Notes: a model not told the origin generated them from the sequence alone. A stretch of DNA of 64,000 bases from Pseudomonas hunanensis (GCF_013393325.1 NZ_QJRC01000099.1:46972-110971), one strand, 5' to 3'. Numbered from the stretch's first letter, positions 1-8,305 are shown. Numbers and translations: made by a program.

Positions 1-1
1 A

Positions 2-217
2 CAGCTTGCAGACGCTGCCAGCGCCTACGCCACCTGGGCCCACTTTGGGAGCCTACCGTATGCCGAACGTACGGATGCCCCTGCACTTTGGCCATGGGCT
101 GCAGAAATGTGGAAGCCCAAATCTCAGCGGCAAATGCTCATCAAAGCGGGAGCATTGATCCTGGCTGAATTGGAGCGCCTTGATCGACAGCAGGCCCAGG
201 AGGTGGCGCATGGCTAA
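2..217 (+). CDS. C-terminal part of a phage-type hypothetical protein
   Basis: An open frame enters from the left edge and stops with TAA at 215-217, so only the last 71 residues are visible. It has a Trp-rich stretch (about 30-38: LWPWAAEMW, followed by KPK) and ends in an amphipathic helix with ILAELERLDR. This pairing of a WPW..WKP segment with AL-x-LAE-x-ERLDR recurs in Pseudomonas and Burkholderia prophage proteins of unknown function. The stop overlaps the ATG of the next gene by 8 bp, which indicates a phage-like translationally coupled operon. No enzymatic motif is visible in this fragment. Confidence 0.7.
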   Translation, partial: QLADAASAYATWAHFGSLPYAERTDAPALWPWAAEMWKPKSQRQMLIKAGALILAELERLDRQQAQEVAHG

Positions 218-416
218 CCAAACTCCCCCACGCATCCGCCCACCAATGGCCTCGCACAGCCTCGACCTGCCCGCCATCTGCGATGTCTGCGGCAAAGGTA
301 GGTCGACCAGACGACACTCGAAATGCAGTCGGATCCGCCAACTGCGCGAGGGCGATAAATGGGCAGCCTACATGGCCAACGTGGCAGCAAAGCGAGCACT
401 GGGGAGACGCGCATGA
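210..416 (+). CDS. Small Cys-containing phage-type protein, unknown function
   Basis: This is a 68-residue basic protein. The ATG at 210 is chosen because a strong AGGAGG Shine-Dalgarno lies at about 199-204, and a TTG 30 bp upstream lacks one. A CDVCGK motif followed by RRHSKC about ten residues later gives three Cys and one His, a possible small zinc-binding knuckle. It overlaps the gene before by 8 bp and the PrtN-type gene after by 3 bp (ATGA), so all three are probably co-expressed. Similar short proteins sit just before prtN-like genes in Pseudomonas prophages. The function is unknown. Confidence 0.72.
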   Translation: MANQTPPRIRPPMASHSLDLPAICDVCGKGRSTRRHSKCSRIRQLREGDKWAAYMANVAAKRALGRRA

Positions 417-688
417 ACACCGCTTTCGTGCTGATGGCGCAATACAACGGAAAAGCCATCATTTCCATTGAACAGCTATGCGCCGACTACTTCACGCACC
501 TCACACCCGACATGTTCCAGCGCAAAGTACTAGCTGGCCAGATCCAGCTCCCTATAACCAGGCTTGAAGGCAGCCAGAAAAGCGCCAGGGGCGTTCACAT
601 CGCGGATCTCGCGTCTTACCTTGACCAACAACGAGACGCTGCGCGCAAAGAATGCGCGCAGCTGAACAGATCCTATAGAGACCGTTAA
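413..688 (+). CDS. PrtN-type pyocin/prophage activator
   Basis: This 91-residue protein has the family pattern of the pyocin activator PrtN. It starts MNTAFVLMAQYNGKAII, has DYF-HLTP near residues 23-29 and a K-V-LAGQIQLP stretch, then SQKSARGVHIADLA and a C-terminal helix. PrtN of P. aeruginosa activates pyocin genes through upstream P-boxes and is itself repressed by PrtR until SOS induction. No PrtR gene is visible, and any would lie left of the window. The ATG overlaps the upstream stop (ATGA). The 3' end overlaps the end of the convergent integrase gene by about 3 bp. The specific targets here are unknown. Confidence 0.85.
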   Translation: MNTAFVLMAQYNGKAIISIEQLCADYFTHLTPDMFQRKVLAGQIQLPITRLEGSQKSARGVHIADLASYLDQQRDAARKECAQLNRSYRDR

Positions 689-1809
689 CTTTCAACCCGG
701 GCGCCGAGCTTAACCGGCGCCTGGATAATTTGATCCAACCACTTCCAGCCTTCGTACCGATCCCCTCGCCCACGCAAATGGGTATAGCGCCGCATCGAGT
801 TCCAGTCACGATGCCCCGAAACACTTGAAACTCTCGGTATATCCCAGTCCATTTCAAACAACCGACTCACCCCTTCGTGACGTAAGTCATGAAAGTGCAG
901 ATCCTCAATACCGGTCATCTTGCACGCCTTAGACCATGCCGTACCAATGGAGTCAGTGTTATATGGAAATATCTCGGGGCACTCACGCGGCATGCTTTGC
1001 ACGATAATCCAAGCCTCATCCGGTAAGTAGCACCACACGTCATTGCCGATCTTCTGACCGGGGTTTTTCATGTCGCGCACTTTCACAGCTTGCCTGTGCT
1101 CGTCCAGGTCTTCCCAAAGGATGCGGGCGATCTCGTCCATTCGGCGCGTTGAGAAGATAGCGAACGCCATGACCTTGGGCATGTGAATCACGCTGGGGCG
1201 CCGCTGCAGCATCTCAAAGAAATGCTTCAGCACCTTATCCAGTTCATCCAAGGTTGGCCGTCGATCTCGCTCCCGACTTTTCATGTTGTAGCCGTACTTC
1301 TTGAGCACCAGGCGCGCATCAGTCATTGCTAGCGGATTGATCTCGTAGCCCCAAGCTGCCCTGGCCAGCGACAACACCGAGCCCAAGTGCGCCAGATCAT
1401 TGCCGGCCGTCTGCGGCTTGACCTCCCCGCCTTCTGGACTCATGCGCCAGAGGGCATAGTCCACCAGCACCTGCTGGCTGATGTCGGAGTCGACCTTTTC
1501 CCCCAGGTAGCTGTTCTTGATGGCGTTCAGCGTGCGTCGCTTCGTCTCGCCCAACGGCCGGGCTTTCTCTGCCTCCACCAGGTAACGGTCGATCATCTGC
1601 TTGACCGTATGCCCTTCCCGGGTGGCTCGCTCGATAGCACCAGGTTCAGCTAGCTCGGTTTCCCGTCGCTTCGCCCAGGCCACCGCAGCCTGTTTGCGGG
1701 CGAACGTTTGACTCTCTTGGTAGACTGTCACCTTGTCGCGATTAATCCGGATCTGGACGAGGTAGCTGGTGCTGCCATCGGCCTTTTTACGCGTTCTGAT
1801 CGTTGCCAT
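685..1809 (-). CDS. Tyrosine-type site-specific integrase (dusA-associated)
   Basis: The call gives 374 residues from the ATG at 1809 (MATIRTRKKADGSTSYLVQI). An in-frame upstream extension (to 1896) runs through the repeat-rich region and is judged non-coding. The N-terminal part resembles the arm-binding and SAM-like core-binding domains. The C-terminal catalytic domain shows STRRMDEI for the first Arg, HDLRHEG for the HxxR box, GHRDW, and RRYTH with the nucleophilic Tyr. The gene catalyses integration and excision of the island at its left. Its position back to back with dusA matches the dusA-integrase family. No good Shine-Dalgarno precedes the ATG, so the start is the weakest part of the call. 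Confidence 0.93.
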   Translation of the reverse strand: MATIRTRKKADGSTSYLVQIRINRDKVTVYQESQTFARKQAAVAWAKRRETELAEPGAIERATREGHTVKQMIDRYLVEAEKARPLGETKRRTLNAIKNSYLGEKVDSDISQQVLVDYALWRMSPEGGEVKPQTAGNDLAHLGSVLSLARAAWGYEINPLAMTDARLVLKKYGYNMKSRERDRRPTLDELDKVLKHFFEMLQRRPSVIHMPKVMAFAIFSTRRMDEIARILWEDLDEHRQAVKVRDMKNPGQKIGNDVWCYLPDEAWIIVQSMPRECPEIFPYNTDSIGTAWSKACKMTGIEDLHFHDLRHEGVSRLFEMDWDIPRVSSVSGHRDWNSMRRYTHLRGRGDRYEGWKWLDQIIQAPVKLGARVES

Positions 1810-1814
1810 CTGAG

Positions 1815-1895
1815 ATTGGTACACGTCGTCTGTCGATTGGTACATTGTACCAAGCGCTTGGTAAAAACGCCCCAAAACCCCCGAAAATTGGTACA
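1815..1895. promoter_or_regulatory. Cluster of ATTGGTACA repeats and overlapping palindromes between int and dusA
   Basis: ATTGGTACA occurs three times in direct orientation (1815-1823, 1836-1844, 1887-1895). Two overlapping perfect palindromes share the middle copies: TTGGTACATTGTACCAA at 1837-1853 and TACCAAGCGCTTGGTA at 1848-1863. The first two direct copies are 21 bp apart, two helical turns. Such an array next to an integrase gene suits arm-type or excisionase sites, or an operator for autoregulation of int. It must also hold whatever promoter drives dusA. The function is inferred from position and symmetry only. Confidence 0.5.
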
Positions 1896-1911
1896 AAACA
1901 CGTTGAACGAA

Positions 1912-2922
1912 ATGACCGCAAAATCAGGCTCCAAGCCAGTAACCACGCGCCCTGAGCCGTCACGCCGCTTCAGCGTTGCTCCCATGATGGACTGGACAGA
2001 CCGCCACTGCCGGTTCTTCCTGCGCCTGCTCTCCAAGCAAACCCTGCTCTACACCGAAATGGTCACCACCGGCGCCCTGTTGCACAACGATGCCCAGCGC
2101 TTCCTGCGTCACGATGCCTCCGAGCACCCGCTGGCCCTGCAACTGGGCGGCAGTGTGCCGGCCGACCTGGCCGCTTGCGCGCGCCTGGCCGAAGACGCTG
2201 GCTACGACGAGGTCAACCTGAACGTCGGCTGCCCGAGCGACCGGGTGCAGAACAACATGATCGGCGCCTGCCTGATGGCTCACCCTGCGTTGGTGGCCGA
2301 CTGCGTGAAAGCCATGCGTGATGCGGTGTCGACCCCGGTGACGGTGAAGCACCGCATTGGCATCAATGGCCGCGACAGCTACGCCGAGCTGTGCGATTTT
2401 GTCGGCCAGGTGCGCGAGGCCGGCTGCCGGAGCTTCACCGTGCATGCGCGTATCGCAATTCTGGAGGGGCTGTCGCCGAAGGAAAACCGCGAAATTCCAC
2501 CCCTGCGCTATGACGTGGCCGCGCAGTTGAAGGCGGACTTCCCGGACCTGGAGATCGTGCTCAACGGCGGGATCAAGACCCTGGACGAATGCCAGAAGCA
2601 CCTTGAAACCTTCGATGGCGTAATGCTGGGGCGTGAGGCGTATCACAACCCTTATCTGCTGGCCGAAGTGGACCAGCAGCTGTTTGCCAGCGATGCGCCG
2701 GTGGTCAGCCGTAGCGAGGCGTTGGCGCAGTTGCGGCCTTATATCGTGGCGCACATGAAAAGCGGTGGCGCGATGCACCACGTTACCCGGCATATTCTGG
2801 GGCTGGCCCAAGGGTTCAAAGGCGCGCGGCGTTTCCGCCAACTGCTGTCGGCGGACATCCACAAGGCGGCAGAGCCGCTGGCGGTGTTTGATCAGGCGGT
2901 GGAGTTGTTGCAGGGGCGGTGA
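1912..2922 (+). CDS. dusA: tRNA-dihydrouridine(20/20a) synthase DusA
   Basis: FMN-dependent enzyme that reduces uridine at positions 20/20a of the tRNA D-loop with NADPH. The 336 residues from the ATG at 1912 match the usual length. Visible hallmarks are RRFSVAPMMDWTDRH at the N-terminus, the flavin TIM-barrel strand LQLGG, the catalytic Cys107 in NVGCPSD, KHRIGI, HARIAILEGLSPKENR and NGGI. A much longer in-frame extension upstream crosses the integrase promoter and is discarded. The Shine-Dalgarno is weak. The gene lies at the junction of an integrated element, so its promoter and perhaps its first codons are supplied by the element. The reading frame is intact. Confidence 0.97.
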   Translation: MTAKSGSKPVTTRPEPSRRFSVAPMMDWTDRHCRFFLRLLSKQTLLYTEMVTTGALLHNDAQRFLRHDASEHPLALQLGGSVPADLAACARLAEDAGYDEVNLNVGCPSDRVQNNMIGACLMAHPALVADCVKAMRDAVSTPVTVKHRIGINGRDSYAELCDFVGQVREAGCRSFTVHARIAILEGLSPKENREIPPLRYDVAAQLKADFPDLEIVLNGGIKTLDECQKHLETFDGVMLGREAYHNPYLLAEVDQQLFASDAPVVSRSEALAQLRPYIVAHMKSGGAMHHVTRHILGLAQGFKGARRFRQLLSADIHKAAEPLAVFDQAVELLQGR

Positions 2923-2981
2923 CCCCGAGGATGAGGGAACCTCAGGCTTGCTTGCGACTCGAAACTTCACCCTTCGTACAG

Positions 2982-3010
2982 CCCTTCGCGGGCAAGCCCG
3001 CTCCCGCAGC
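2982..3010. repeat. REP element (P. putida type, single copy)
   Basis: CCTTCGCGGGCAAGCCCGCT followed by CCCGCAG matches the core of the abundant P. putida REP, an imperfect GCGGGCAAGCCCGC hairpin with a flanking tail. It lies in the 169-bp gap between dusA and tal and may act as a transcript-end or mRNA-stability structure. Confidence 0.8.
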
Positions 3011-3091
3011 TGGCCCGCAGGGCTCCGAGGCCCTTGAGCGGCTGTCGGGGCTCGGGTAATGTCGAGTAAATGCACAGGACAGAGCACGCCC

Positions 3092-4018
3092 ATGACCTCC
3101 AAGCTGGAACAACTCAAGCAGTTCACCACCGTGGTCGCCGACACCGGGGACCTGGACGCCATCACCCGCCTGAAGCCGGTCGATGCCACCACCAACCCGT
3201 CCTTGCTGCTCAAGGCCGCTGCCATCCCAGGCTACGCCGACCTGCTCAAGCAAGTGAAGGCCGACGCCAAGGGTGATGTCGACCTGGCCTGCGACAAGTT
3301 TGCCGTGGCCGTGGGCTCAGGCATTCTCAAGGTCATCCCAGGGCGTATCTCCACCGAGGTTGATGCACGCCTGTCGTTCGATGAGCCGGCCCTGCTGAAC
3401 AAGGCGCGCCAGTTGATCGCCCTGTACGAGGCGGCCGGTGTGCCAAAAGACCGAGTGCTGATCAAGCTGGCCTCCACCTGGGAAGGCATTCGCGCCGCCG
3501 AGAAGCTGGAGAAGGAAGGCATCCAGACCAACCTCACCCTGCTGTTCTCCTTCGCCCAGGCCCAGGCCTGCGCCGATGCCGGGGTGTTTCTGATTTCGCC
3601 GTTCGTGGGCCGTATCTACGACTGGTACAAGAAAAGCACCGGCAAGGATTACGTCGGCGCCGAGGACCCGGGCGTGCAGTCGGTCACGCGTATCTACAAC
3701 TACTACAAGGCCAATGGCTACAACACCGTGGTCATGGGCGCCAGCTTCCGTAATATCGGCCAAATCGAGCAACTGGCCGGCTGTGACCGCCTGACCATCA
3801 GCCCGGAGCTGCTGCAGCAGCTTAGCGATGACCAGGGCGAACTGCCGCAGGTGCTGAAGCCAGGCAATGCCGGTGAAGCCAAGCAGCCGTTGAACGAAAG
3901 CCAGTTCCGCTGGGCAATGAATGAAGATGCCATGGGCACCGAGAAGCTGGCCGAGGGTATTCGCCAGTTTGCGCGGGACCAGGAGAAGCTGGAGAAGTTG
4001 ATGGCTGAAAAGGCCTGA
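3092..4018 (+). CDS. tal: Transaldolase
   Basis: A class-I aldolase-type enzyme of the non-oxidative pentose phosphate pathway. It moves dihydroxyacetone units between sedoheptulose-7-phosphate plus glyceraldehyde-3-phosphate and erythrose-4-phosphate plus fructose-6-phosphate. The 308 residues from the ATG at 3092 equal the TalB subclass length. Motifs are DATTNPSLLL near residue 31, the Schiff-base Lys125 in RVLIKLASTWEG, EGIQTNLTLLFS and ISPFVGRIYDWY. A longer in-frame start at 3059 is not needed. It follows dusA in the same direction, with a REP between, and ends in an intrinsic terminator. Confidence 0.97.
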   Translation: MTSKLEQLKQFTTVVADTGDLDAITRLKPVDATTNPSLLLKAAAIPGYADLLKQVKADAKGDVDLACDKFAVAVGSGILKVIPGRISTEVDARLSFDEPALLNKARQLIALYEAAGVPKDRVLIKLASTWEGIRAAEKLEKEGIQTNLTLLFSFAQAQACADAGVFLISPFVGRIYDWYKKSTGKDYVGAEDPGVQSVTRIYNYYKANGYNTVVMGASFRNIGQIEQLAGCDRLTISPELLQQLSDDQGELPQVLKPGNAGEAKQPLNESQFRWAMNEDAMGTEKLAEGIRQFARDQEKLEKLMAEKA

Positions 4019-4037
4019 TACAGTTCTGGTTTGCCCG

Positions 4038-4077
4038 ACGGGCGGGAAGTGTTCAGCATTTTCCGCCCGTTTTGTTT
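4038..4077 (+). terminator. Intrinsic terminator after tal
   Basis: The imperfect stem ACGGGCGG(G)AA / TTCCGCCCGT has an 11-nt loop and is followed by TTTGTTTTG. It lies 20 bp past the tal stop and separates tal from the PhoD-like gene. Confidence 0.75.
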
Positions 4078-4115
4078 TGCCTGGCCTTAGTTGTGTATAG
4101 CCACCCGAGCTGTCG

Positions 4116-5966
4116 ATGACCTCCTCTACCTCCTTGCCCCTCGTACTCGCCGGCCCGGTACTGCGCCGCCTGGAACCGCAGCGCCTGGCCATTTGGCTGG
4201 TCGCTACCCAACCGCTGCAACCCGAATTCATCTGCCCGACCAGCGAAGCCCAGGTCGATTGCCAAGTGGTCGTGGCCGGCCAGCATGCATTCATTCATCT
4301 GCTGGACATCCACTTCGCCCGCCCCCTGCCCTGCAACCAACTGCTGGACTACGACCTGATCATCAACGGCCAGGGCATCGCGGGCTGGGCACCGCACCTG
4401 CTCTACCCCGGCACCCAGCGTCCAAACCTGGTACTGCGCGAGCGCCTCGACCACTTGCTGCACGGTTCCTGCCGCAAGCCGCATCACCCCGCGGCCGACG
4501 GCCTGCTTTGCGCCGACCGCCTGCTACAGGGCTGCGCAAGGCCCGAAGACCGCCCCGCCGTGCTGCTGATGAGCGGCGACCAGGTGTATGCCGACGATGT
4601 CGCCGGCCCCATGCTGCGCGCTATCCATAGCCTGATCACGTGCCTGGGCCTGTTCGAAGAGCAGCTGGAGGGCGCAGTGGTGGCCGACAGCCAGGCGCTT
4701 TACCAGCACCCGGCCAGCTACTACCACCGCGCCGACCTGCTACCGGCGCAAGCACTGAACGACACCCTGCGCGAACGCTTTTTTGGCGGCAAGCGCAAGC
4801 CGATCTTCTCGTCCAGCAACGCCGACAACCATCTGGTGACCTTCGCCGAAGTCATGGCCATGTACCTGCTGGTATGGTCGCCAGTACCCTGGCAGCTGGT
4901 GAACATGGGCATGCCCAGCGGGCTCAGCGACGAGCATCAAGCCCGTTACCAACAGGAGCTGCCGCTGGTCCAGGGATTTGCCGACAACCTCGGCCAGGTG
5001 GCGCGGGTGATGGCGCACCTGCCCTGCCTGATGATCTTTGACGACCATGACATCACCGACGACTGGAACCTCTCGGCGCAATGGGAAGAAACCGCCTACG
5101 GCCACCCGTTCTCGCGAAGAATCATCGGCAATGCCCTGCTCGGCTACCTGCTCTGCCAGGCCTGGGGTAACAACCCGGACGGGTGCAACCCGCTGATCGA
5201 GCAATGCCAGGCATTGACCCGCCAGAACCAGGATGAGCTGATCGGCGAGCTGCTGCGCTTTCAGGGCTGGCAGTACAGCCTGCCCACAGAGCCACCACTG
5301 CTGGTGCTGGACACCCGCACCCGTCGCTGGCGTAGCGAGAGCAACCTGGCAAAGCCATCCGGCCTGCTCGATTGGGAGGCGCTGAGCGAACTGCAGCAAG
5401 CGCTGCTTGACCACCCGTCAGCAATCATCGTGTCGCCTGCGCCAATTTTCGGTGTAAAGCTGATAGAAACGGTGCAGAAGGTGTTCAGCTGGCTGGGCTA
5501 CCCGCTGCTGGTGGATGCCGAAAACTGGATGGCCCACCGCGGTGCGGCGCAGGTCATCCTGAACATCTTCCGCCACTCGCGCACACCGGGGCACTACGTG
5601 GTGCTGTCTGGAGATGTGCATTACTCGTTCGTCTATGAAGTACTGATCCGCCATCGCCATCGCAGCCCGCATTTGTGGCAGGTGACCAGCAGCGGGATCA
5701 AGAACGAGTTCCCCCGGCGCTTGCTGGACGTGCTCGATCGGCTCAACCGCTGGCTGTATGCGCCACGCTCGCCGCTCAACTGGTTTACCAAGCGTCGCGA
5801 GATGGAAGTGGTGCCGCGTACGCCCAGCCACAGCAAGGCTGGGGAGCGGTTATGGAACGGCGCAGGGTTGGGGCAAGTGTTCTTCGATGAACAGGGGCGG
5901 CCTGCGCGGGTGTTTCAGCTGGATGCAGGCGGGGGAAAGGCGACCGAGTTTGTCGGCCGAGAGTAG
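4116..5966 (+). CDS. PhoD-like metallophosphatase family protein
   Basis: This large protein has 616 residues. It has a ~110-residue N-terminal part of unknown fold, then metallophosphatase-like motifs: LLMSGDQVYADD (metal-binding GDQ-Y-D), LMIFDDHDITDDWN (typical PhoD F-DDHD), and HYVVLSGDVHYSF near the C-terminus. These support the PhoD-like phosphatase superfamily, whose members cleave phosphomonoesters or diesters using Fe/Ca or similar metals. No signal peptide or Tat motif is evident (MTSSTSLPLVLAGPVLRRL), so unlike secreted PhoD it is probably cytoplasmic. The substrate is unknown. It is a single gene convergent with rssC. The ATG is preceded by only a weak Shine-Dalgarno. Confidence 0.85.
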   Translation: MTSSTSLPLVLAGPVLRRLEPQRLAIWLVATQPLQPEFICPTSEAQVDCQVVVAGQHAFIHLLDIHFARPLPCNQLLDYDLIINGQGIAGWAPHLLYPGTQRPNLVLRERLDHLLHGSCRKPHHPAADGLLCADRLLQGCARPEDRPAVLLMSGDQVYADDVAGPMLRAIHSLITCLGLFEEQLEGAVVADSQALYQHPASYYHRADLLPAQALNDTLRERFFGGKRKPIFSSSNADNHLVTFAEVMAMYLLVWSPVPWQLVNMGMPSGLSDEHQARYQQELPLVQGFADNLGQVARVMAHLPCLMIFDDHDITDDWNLSAQWEETAYGHPFSRRIIGNALLGYLLCQAWGNNPDGCNPLIEQCQALTRQNQDELIGELLRFQGWQYSLPTEPPLLVLDTRTRRWRSESNLAKPSGLLDWEALSELQQALLDHPSAIIVSPAPIFGVKLIETVQKVFSWLGYPLLVDAENWMAHRGAAQVILNIFRHSRTPGHYVVLSGDVHYSFVYEVLIRHRHRSPHLWQVTSSGIKNEFPRRLLDVLDRLNRWLYAPRSPLNWFTKRREMEVVPRTPSHSKAGERLWNGAGLGQVFFDEQGRPARVFQLDAGGGKATEFVGRE

Positions 5967-5983
5967 TCCAGAGAAGGCCCTAA

Positions 5984-6035
5984 AGCCTGTACCGGCCCTT
6001 TTGTGCGTATACCCGCTAAAGGGCTAGGACAGGCT
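5984..6035. terminator. Two-part inverted repeat between convergent genes
   Basis: The arms AGCCTGT and GCCCTTT pair with AAAGGGC and ACAGGCT, separated by 4-nt internal loops, across a 16-nt loop. It lies between the 3' ends of the PhoD-like gene (+) and rssC (-), so it probably serves as a shared transcript end. There is no strong T-run. Confidence 0.55.
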
Positions 6036-6040
6036 ACAGA

Positions 6041-6523
6041 TCAGCTGCGCTCCAGCGCATTGACCAGGTCATGGAAGGCTTCACGGTTGGAGTCGTTCAG
6101 GCCCATGAGAATCTTGTGCGCCTCCAGCACCTTGGAACGCACCACATCTTCGTTCTGGTCCTGCGACGGCAGGTCAGTCAGGCATTCGGGGCACGGTATC
6201 GGTCGATCGACGATGTTGAACACCTGATCGAAGCCCATTGACTGCAGCAGCCGGGAAATGTCCGGGTTGGTGGTGACCACGGTCGGCAGCAGGCCCACTT
6301 TTTGCCGCGACAGAATCGACAGCTTGGCCAGCAGGCCCAGGGTGGTGCTGTCGATACTTTCGGTTTCGGTCAGGTCGATGACAATCGCCGAGAAGTTCAG
6401 CGCGGTGAAAATCTTCTCGATCGTCGCATCCAGCGCCGAACACAGGGTCAGGCGCACTTCACCGACGAATTTCAGTACGAAGGTACCGCTCTGCTCGGCG
6501 AACTGGATTCTACCGGTACTCAT
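6041..6523 (-). CDS. rssC: STAS-domain anti-anti-sigma factor (RssC type)
   Basis: A 160-residue protein whose first ~100 residues form a STAS domain. The phosphoacceptor loop reads SIDSTTLGLL, with Ser59 (or the nearby Ser56) the likely regulated residue. The C-terminal 60 residues carry CPEC and are extra to the minimal domain. In this family the unphosphorylated STAS protein sequesters an anti-sigma or kinase and so frees a sigma factor. The ATG overlaps the stop of rssB by 4 bp (ATGA), so the two are translated together. The pair corresponds to PA2797/PA2798 in P. aeruginosa by gene order (tal, this gene, RssB, PilZ, MlaA). The symbol rests on that synteny. Confidence 0.85.
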   Translation of the reverse strand: MSTGRIQFAEQSGTFVLKFVGEVRLTLCSALDATIEKIFTALNFSAIVIDLTETESIDSTTLGLLAKLSILSRQKVGLLPTVVTTNPDISRLLQSMGFDQVFNIVDRPIPCPECLTDLPSQDQNEDVVRSKVLEAHKILMGLNDSNREAFHDLVNALERS

Positions 6524-7701
6524 TGAAGGTTCCTGCTCAACACCAATAGGGCGATATCATCCGGCATCTCCCCAAGCGTAGCCAATCCAAATCGTTGACG
6601 CAGCCCATCCAGGCTGCCACCTGCTGCCTTGACGATTTCCGGCAAGGCGGCTTCTTTATCTTTGAGCGTATCACCCGGCAAAAGGTCCAGAATGCCATCG
6701 GACATCAGGCTGAGGCTGAACTGCGGGGGCAGCTCCACGACCAAGTCCTGGTAGGTGGCCTCATCGAACAGCCCCACCGGCAGGCCACGGCCTTCCAGGT
6801 AGCGAGTGTGCTCGGGGGTATGCAGCACGGGCAGCGGCAAGTGGCCGCCGACGGCGTAGGTCAACAGACCAGACTCTTCGTCGATCACCCCACCGACCAT
6901 GGTTACGTGCTTGCCCAGCTTGCTATTGATCAGGCCGCGGTTGATGTGACTGAGCACTTCCGACGGCTTGAACTCGCGCATCTTGCTGCGCCTGAGCTCG
7001 AACATGAGCCGCGTGGTCATGAATTTCAACAGCACGGTGACAAAGGCCGACGACGCGCCGTGCCCGGAAACATCGGCGAGGTAGAAGGCGATGCGCCGCT
7101 CGTCCACGCGGAAGTAGTCGACAAAATCACCCGACAGGTACAGCGACGGAATGATTTGGTGCTCGAACGCAAATTCACCGGCCACCCAAGGGCTTTCCGG
7201 CAACATGTTCATCTGCACCTGGCGACCGGCGGTCTGGTCTTCCTGCAGCAGGTGCAGGCTAGCCTCCAGTTCACGGTTGGCCGCTTCGAGCTTGTCGCGG
7301 TAGCGCTGGTTTTCCAGCACCAGGCGCGAGCGGTCGAGGGCACGGCGCACCGAATGTTCGAGCACGGCCAAGTCTTCCAGCGGCTTGATCAGGTAGTCGG
7401 CGGCGCCCAGGCGCAACGCTTCCACCGCATCGCTCATGACGCCGGCACCGGACACCACGATCACCGGCAACTGCGGCGCCCGCTCGCTGACCTGGCGGAT
7501 CAGTTCGAGGCCGCCCATCTGCGGCATGCGCAGATCGCAGATCACGAGGTCGGGCTGGTGTTCTTCGAAGACCTGAAGCCCCTGCTGGCCATTGCCGGCC
7601 TGGAGGACGCTGAAGCCACTGTCTTCAAGGTAGGCGGCGAGGCTCGCACGGACCACGTCGTCGTCATCGATGATCAGCAGCGTTGCACTGGTTTTCTGCA
7701 T
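6520..7701 (-). CDS. rssB: Response regulator with PP2C-type phosphatase domain (RssB-like)
   Basis: The call gives 393 residues from the ATG at 7701, where the receiver domain begins at once (MQKTSATLLIIDDDDVVR). A start at 7782 would add 27 residues without a domain. The receiver has the acidic pocket DDDD and phosphoacceptor Asp56 in VICDLRMP. A coiled linker at 120-150 leads to a PP2C/SpoIIE-like phosphatase domain (about 180-390) with DFVDYFRVD, LADVSGHGASSAF and LMSDGILDLLPGD. Such proteins dephosphorylate a partner STAS protein on receiver phosphorylation, and that partner is the overlapping rssC. In pseudomonads, RssB-type regulators modulate RpoS activity. The link here is inference by family. 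Confidence 0.9.
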   Translation of the reverse strand: MQKTSATLLIIDDDDVVRASLAAYLEDSGFSVLQAGNGQQGLQVFEEHQPDLVICDLRMPQMGGLELIRQVSERAPQLPVIVVSGAGVMSDAVEALRLGAADYLIKPLEDLAVLEHSVRRALDRSRLVLENQRYRDKLEAANRELEASLHLLQEDQTAGRQVQMNMLPESPWVAGEFAFEHQIIPSLYLSGDFVDYFRVDERRIAFYLADVSGHGASSAFVTVLLKFMTTRLMFELRRSKMREFKPSEVLSHINRGLINSKLGKHVTMVGGVIDEESGLLTYAVGGHLPLPVLHTPEHTRYLEGRGLPVGLFDEATYQDLVVELPPQFSLSLMSDGILDLLPGDTLKDKEAALPEIVKAAGGSLDGLRQRFGLATLGEMPDDIALLVLSRNLQ

Positions 7702-7971
7702 GTGGGCGAACGGCGCCGATTTGGGTTGGTGCAGCGGTGTCGGCAAGGCAGACGGCCAGCTACGGGAATTCTTTATAGTCACACTCTACTTGAGTTGTAG
7801 GACAAGAACACTTGCCCGGCAACTGTCAGAGGTACCTTGTAAGGCGCAGACGGTACTCCCATCCGCCAGGGGTTTCAAGCATGCAAGGGTCGACCTTGTC
7901 GCTCTTTACAGGGCAAATCACCGGGAGTTATAAGAAAGTCGACCAGCGCAACCCGATGGGAAGGATGCAGC

Positions 7972-8271
7972 ATGCCCCACACGCCCTCCAGCCACAGCGA
8001 GAAACGCGACTTCATTCGCATGCGTATCGATACCGAAGTCAGCCTTGTGCACGAAGGCCTGGTAATTGCGGCGGTGTGCCTGGACCTGTCCAGCGGCGGC
8101 ATGCAGGTACAGGCGCCGCAGCGCTTTGCGGTGGGGGATCGGATCGAGGTACGGATCGACTCCGACCACCCGGCGCTCAAGGGGCTGCATGCCAGCACCG
8201 AAGTGGTATGGATTGCCGACCAGCCGGGCGGGCAACAAAAGTTCGGGTTGCGGATTCTGGCCATGCATTGA
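7972..8271 (+). CDS. PilZ-domain protein, probable c-di-GMP receptor
   Basis: A 99-residue single-domain protein. It has both c-di-GMP-binding signatures: the RxxxR motif in KRDFIRMR near residue 12 and the (D/N)xSxxG motif in CLDLSSGGMQV near residue 38. A GGA-rich Shine-Dalgarno (AAGGA) precedes the ATG. It is divergent from rssB across about 270 bp in which I see no confident operator. The domain should bind c-di-GMP and act through protein contacts, but the partner is unknown. Family confidence is high, role low. Confidence 0.93.
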   Translation: MPHTPSSHSEKRDFIRMRIDTEVSLVHEGLVIAAVCLDLSSGGMQVQAPQRFAVGDRIEVRIDSDHPALKGLHASTEVVWIADQPGGQQKFGLRILAMH

Positions 8272-8305
8272 ACCTGGAGCCGCACAGCGGCCCCAAGCTC
8301 ACCGA

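Larger units (their letters stand above)
1..1911. mobile_element. Right end of a dusA-integrated prophage or pyocin-like island (continues left of the window)
   Basis: This block holds two phage-type small genes, a PrtN-type activator and a tyrosine integrase. The integrase is transcribed away from dusA and begins about 100 bp from the dusA start codon. Integration into the 5' end of dusA by a dedicated integrase family is established for Pseudomonas prophages and islands. The gene order here fits that arrangement. The left end and the second attachment repeat lie outside the window, so the exact att core cannot be drawn. It would be expected near or within the first codons of dusA (about 1912-2010). 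Intact phage versus remnant or pyocin cannot be decided from this part. Confidence 0.75.
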
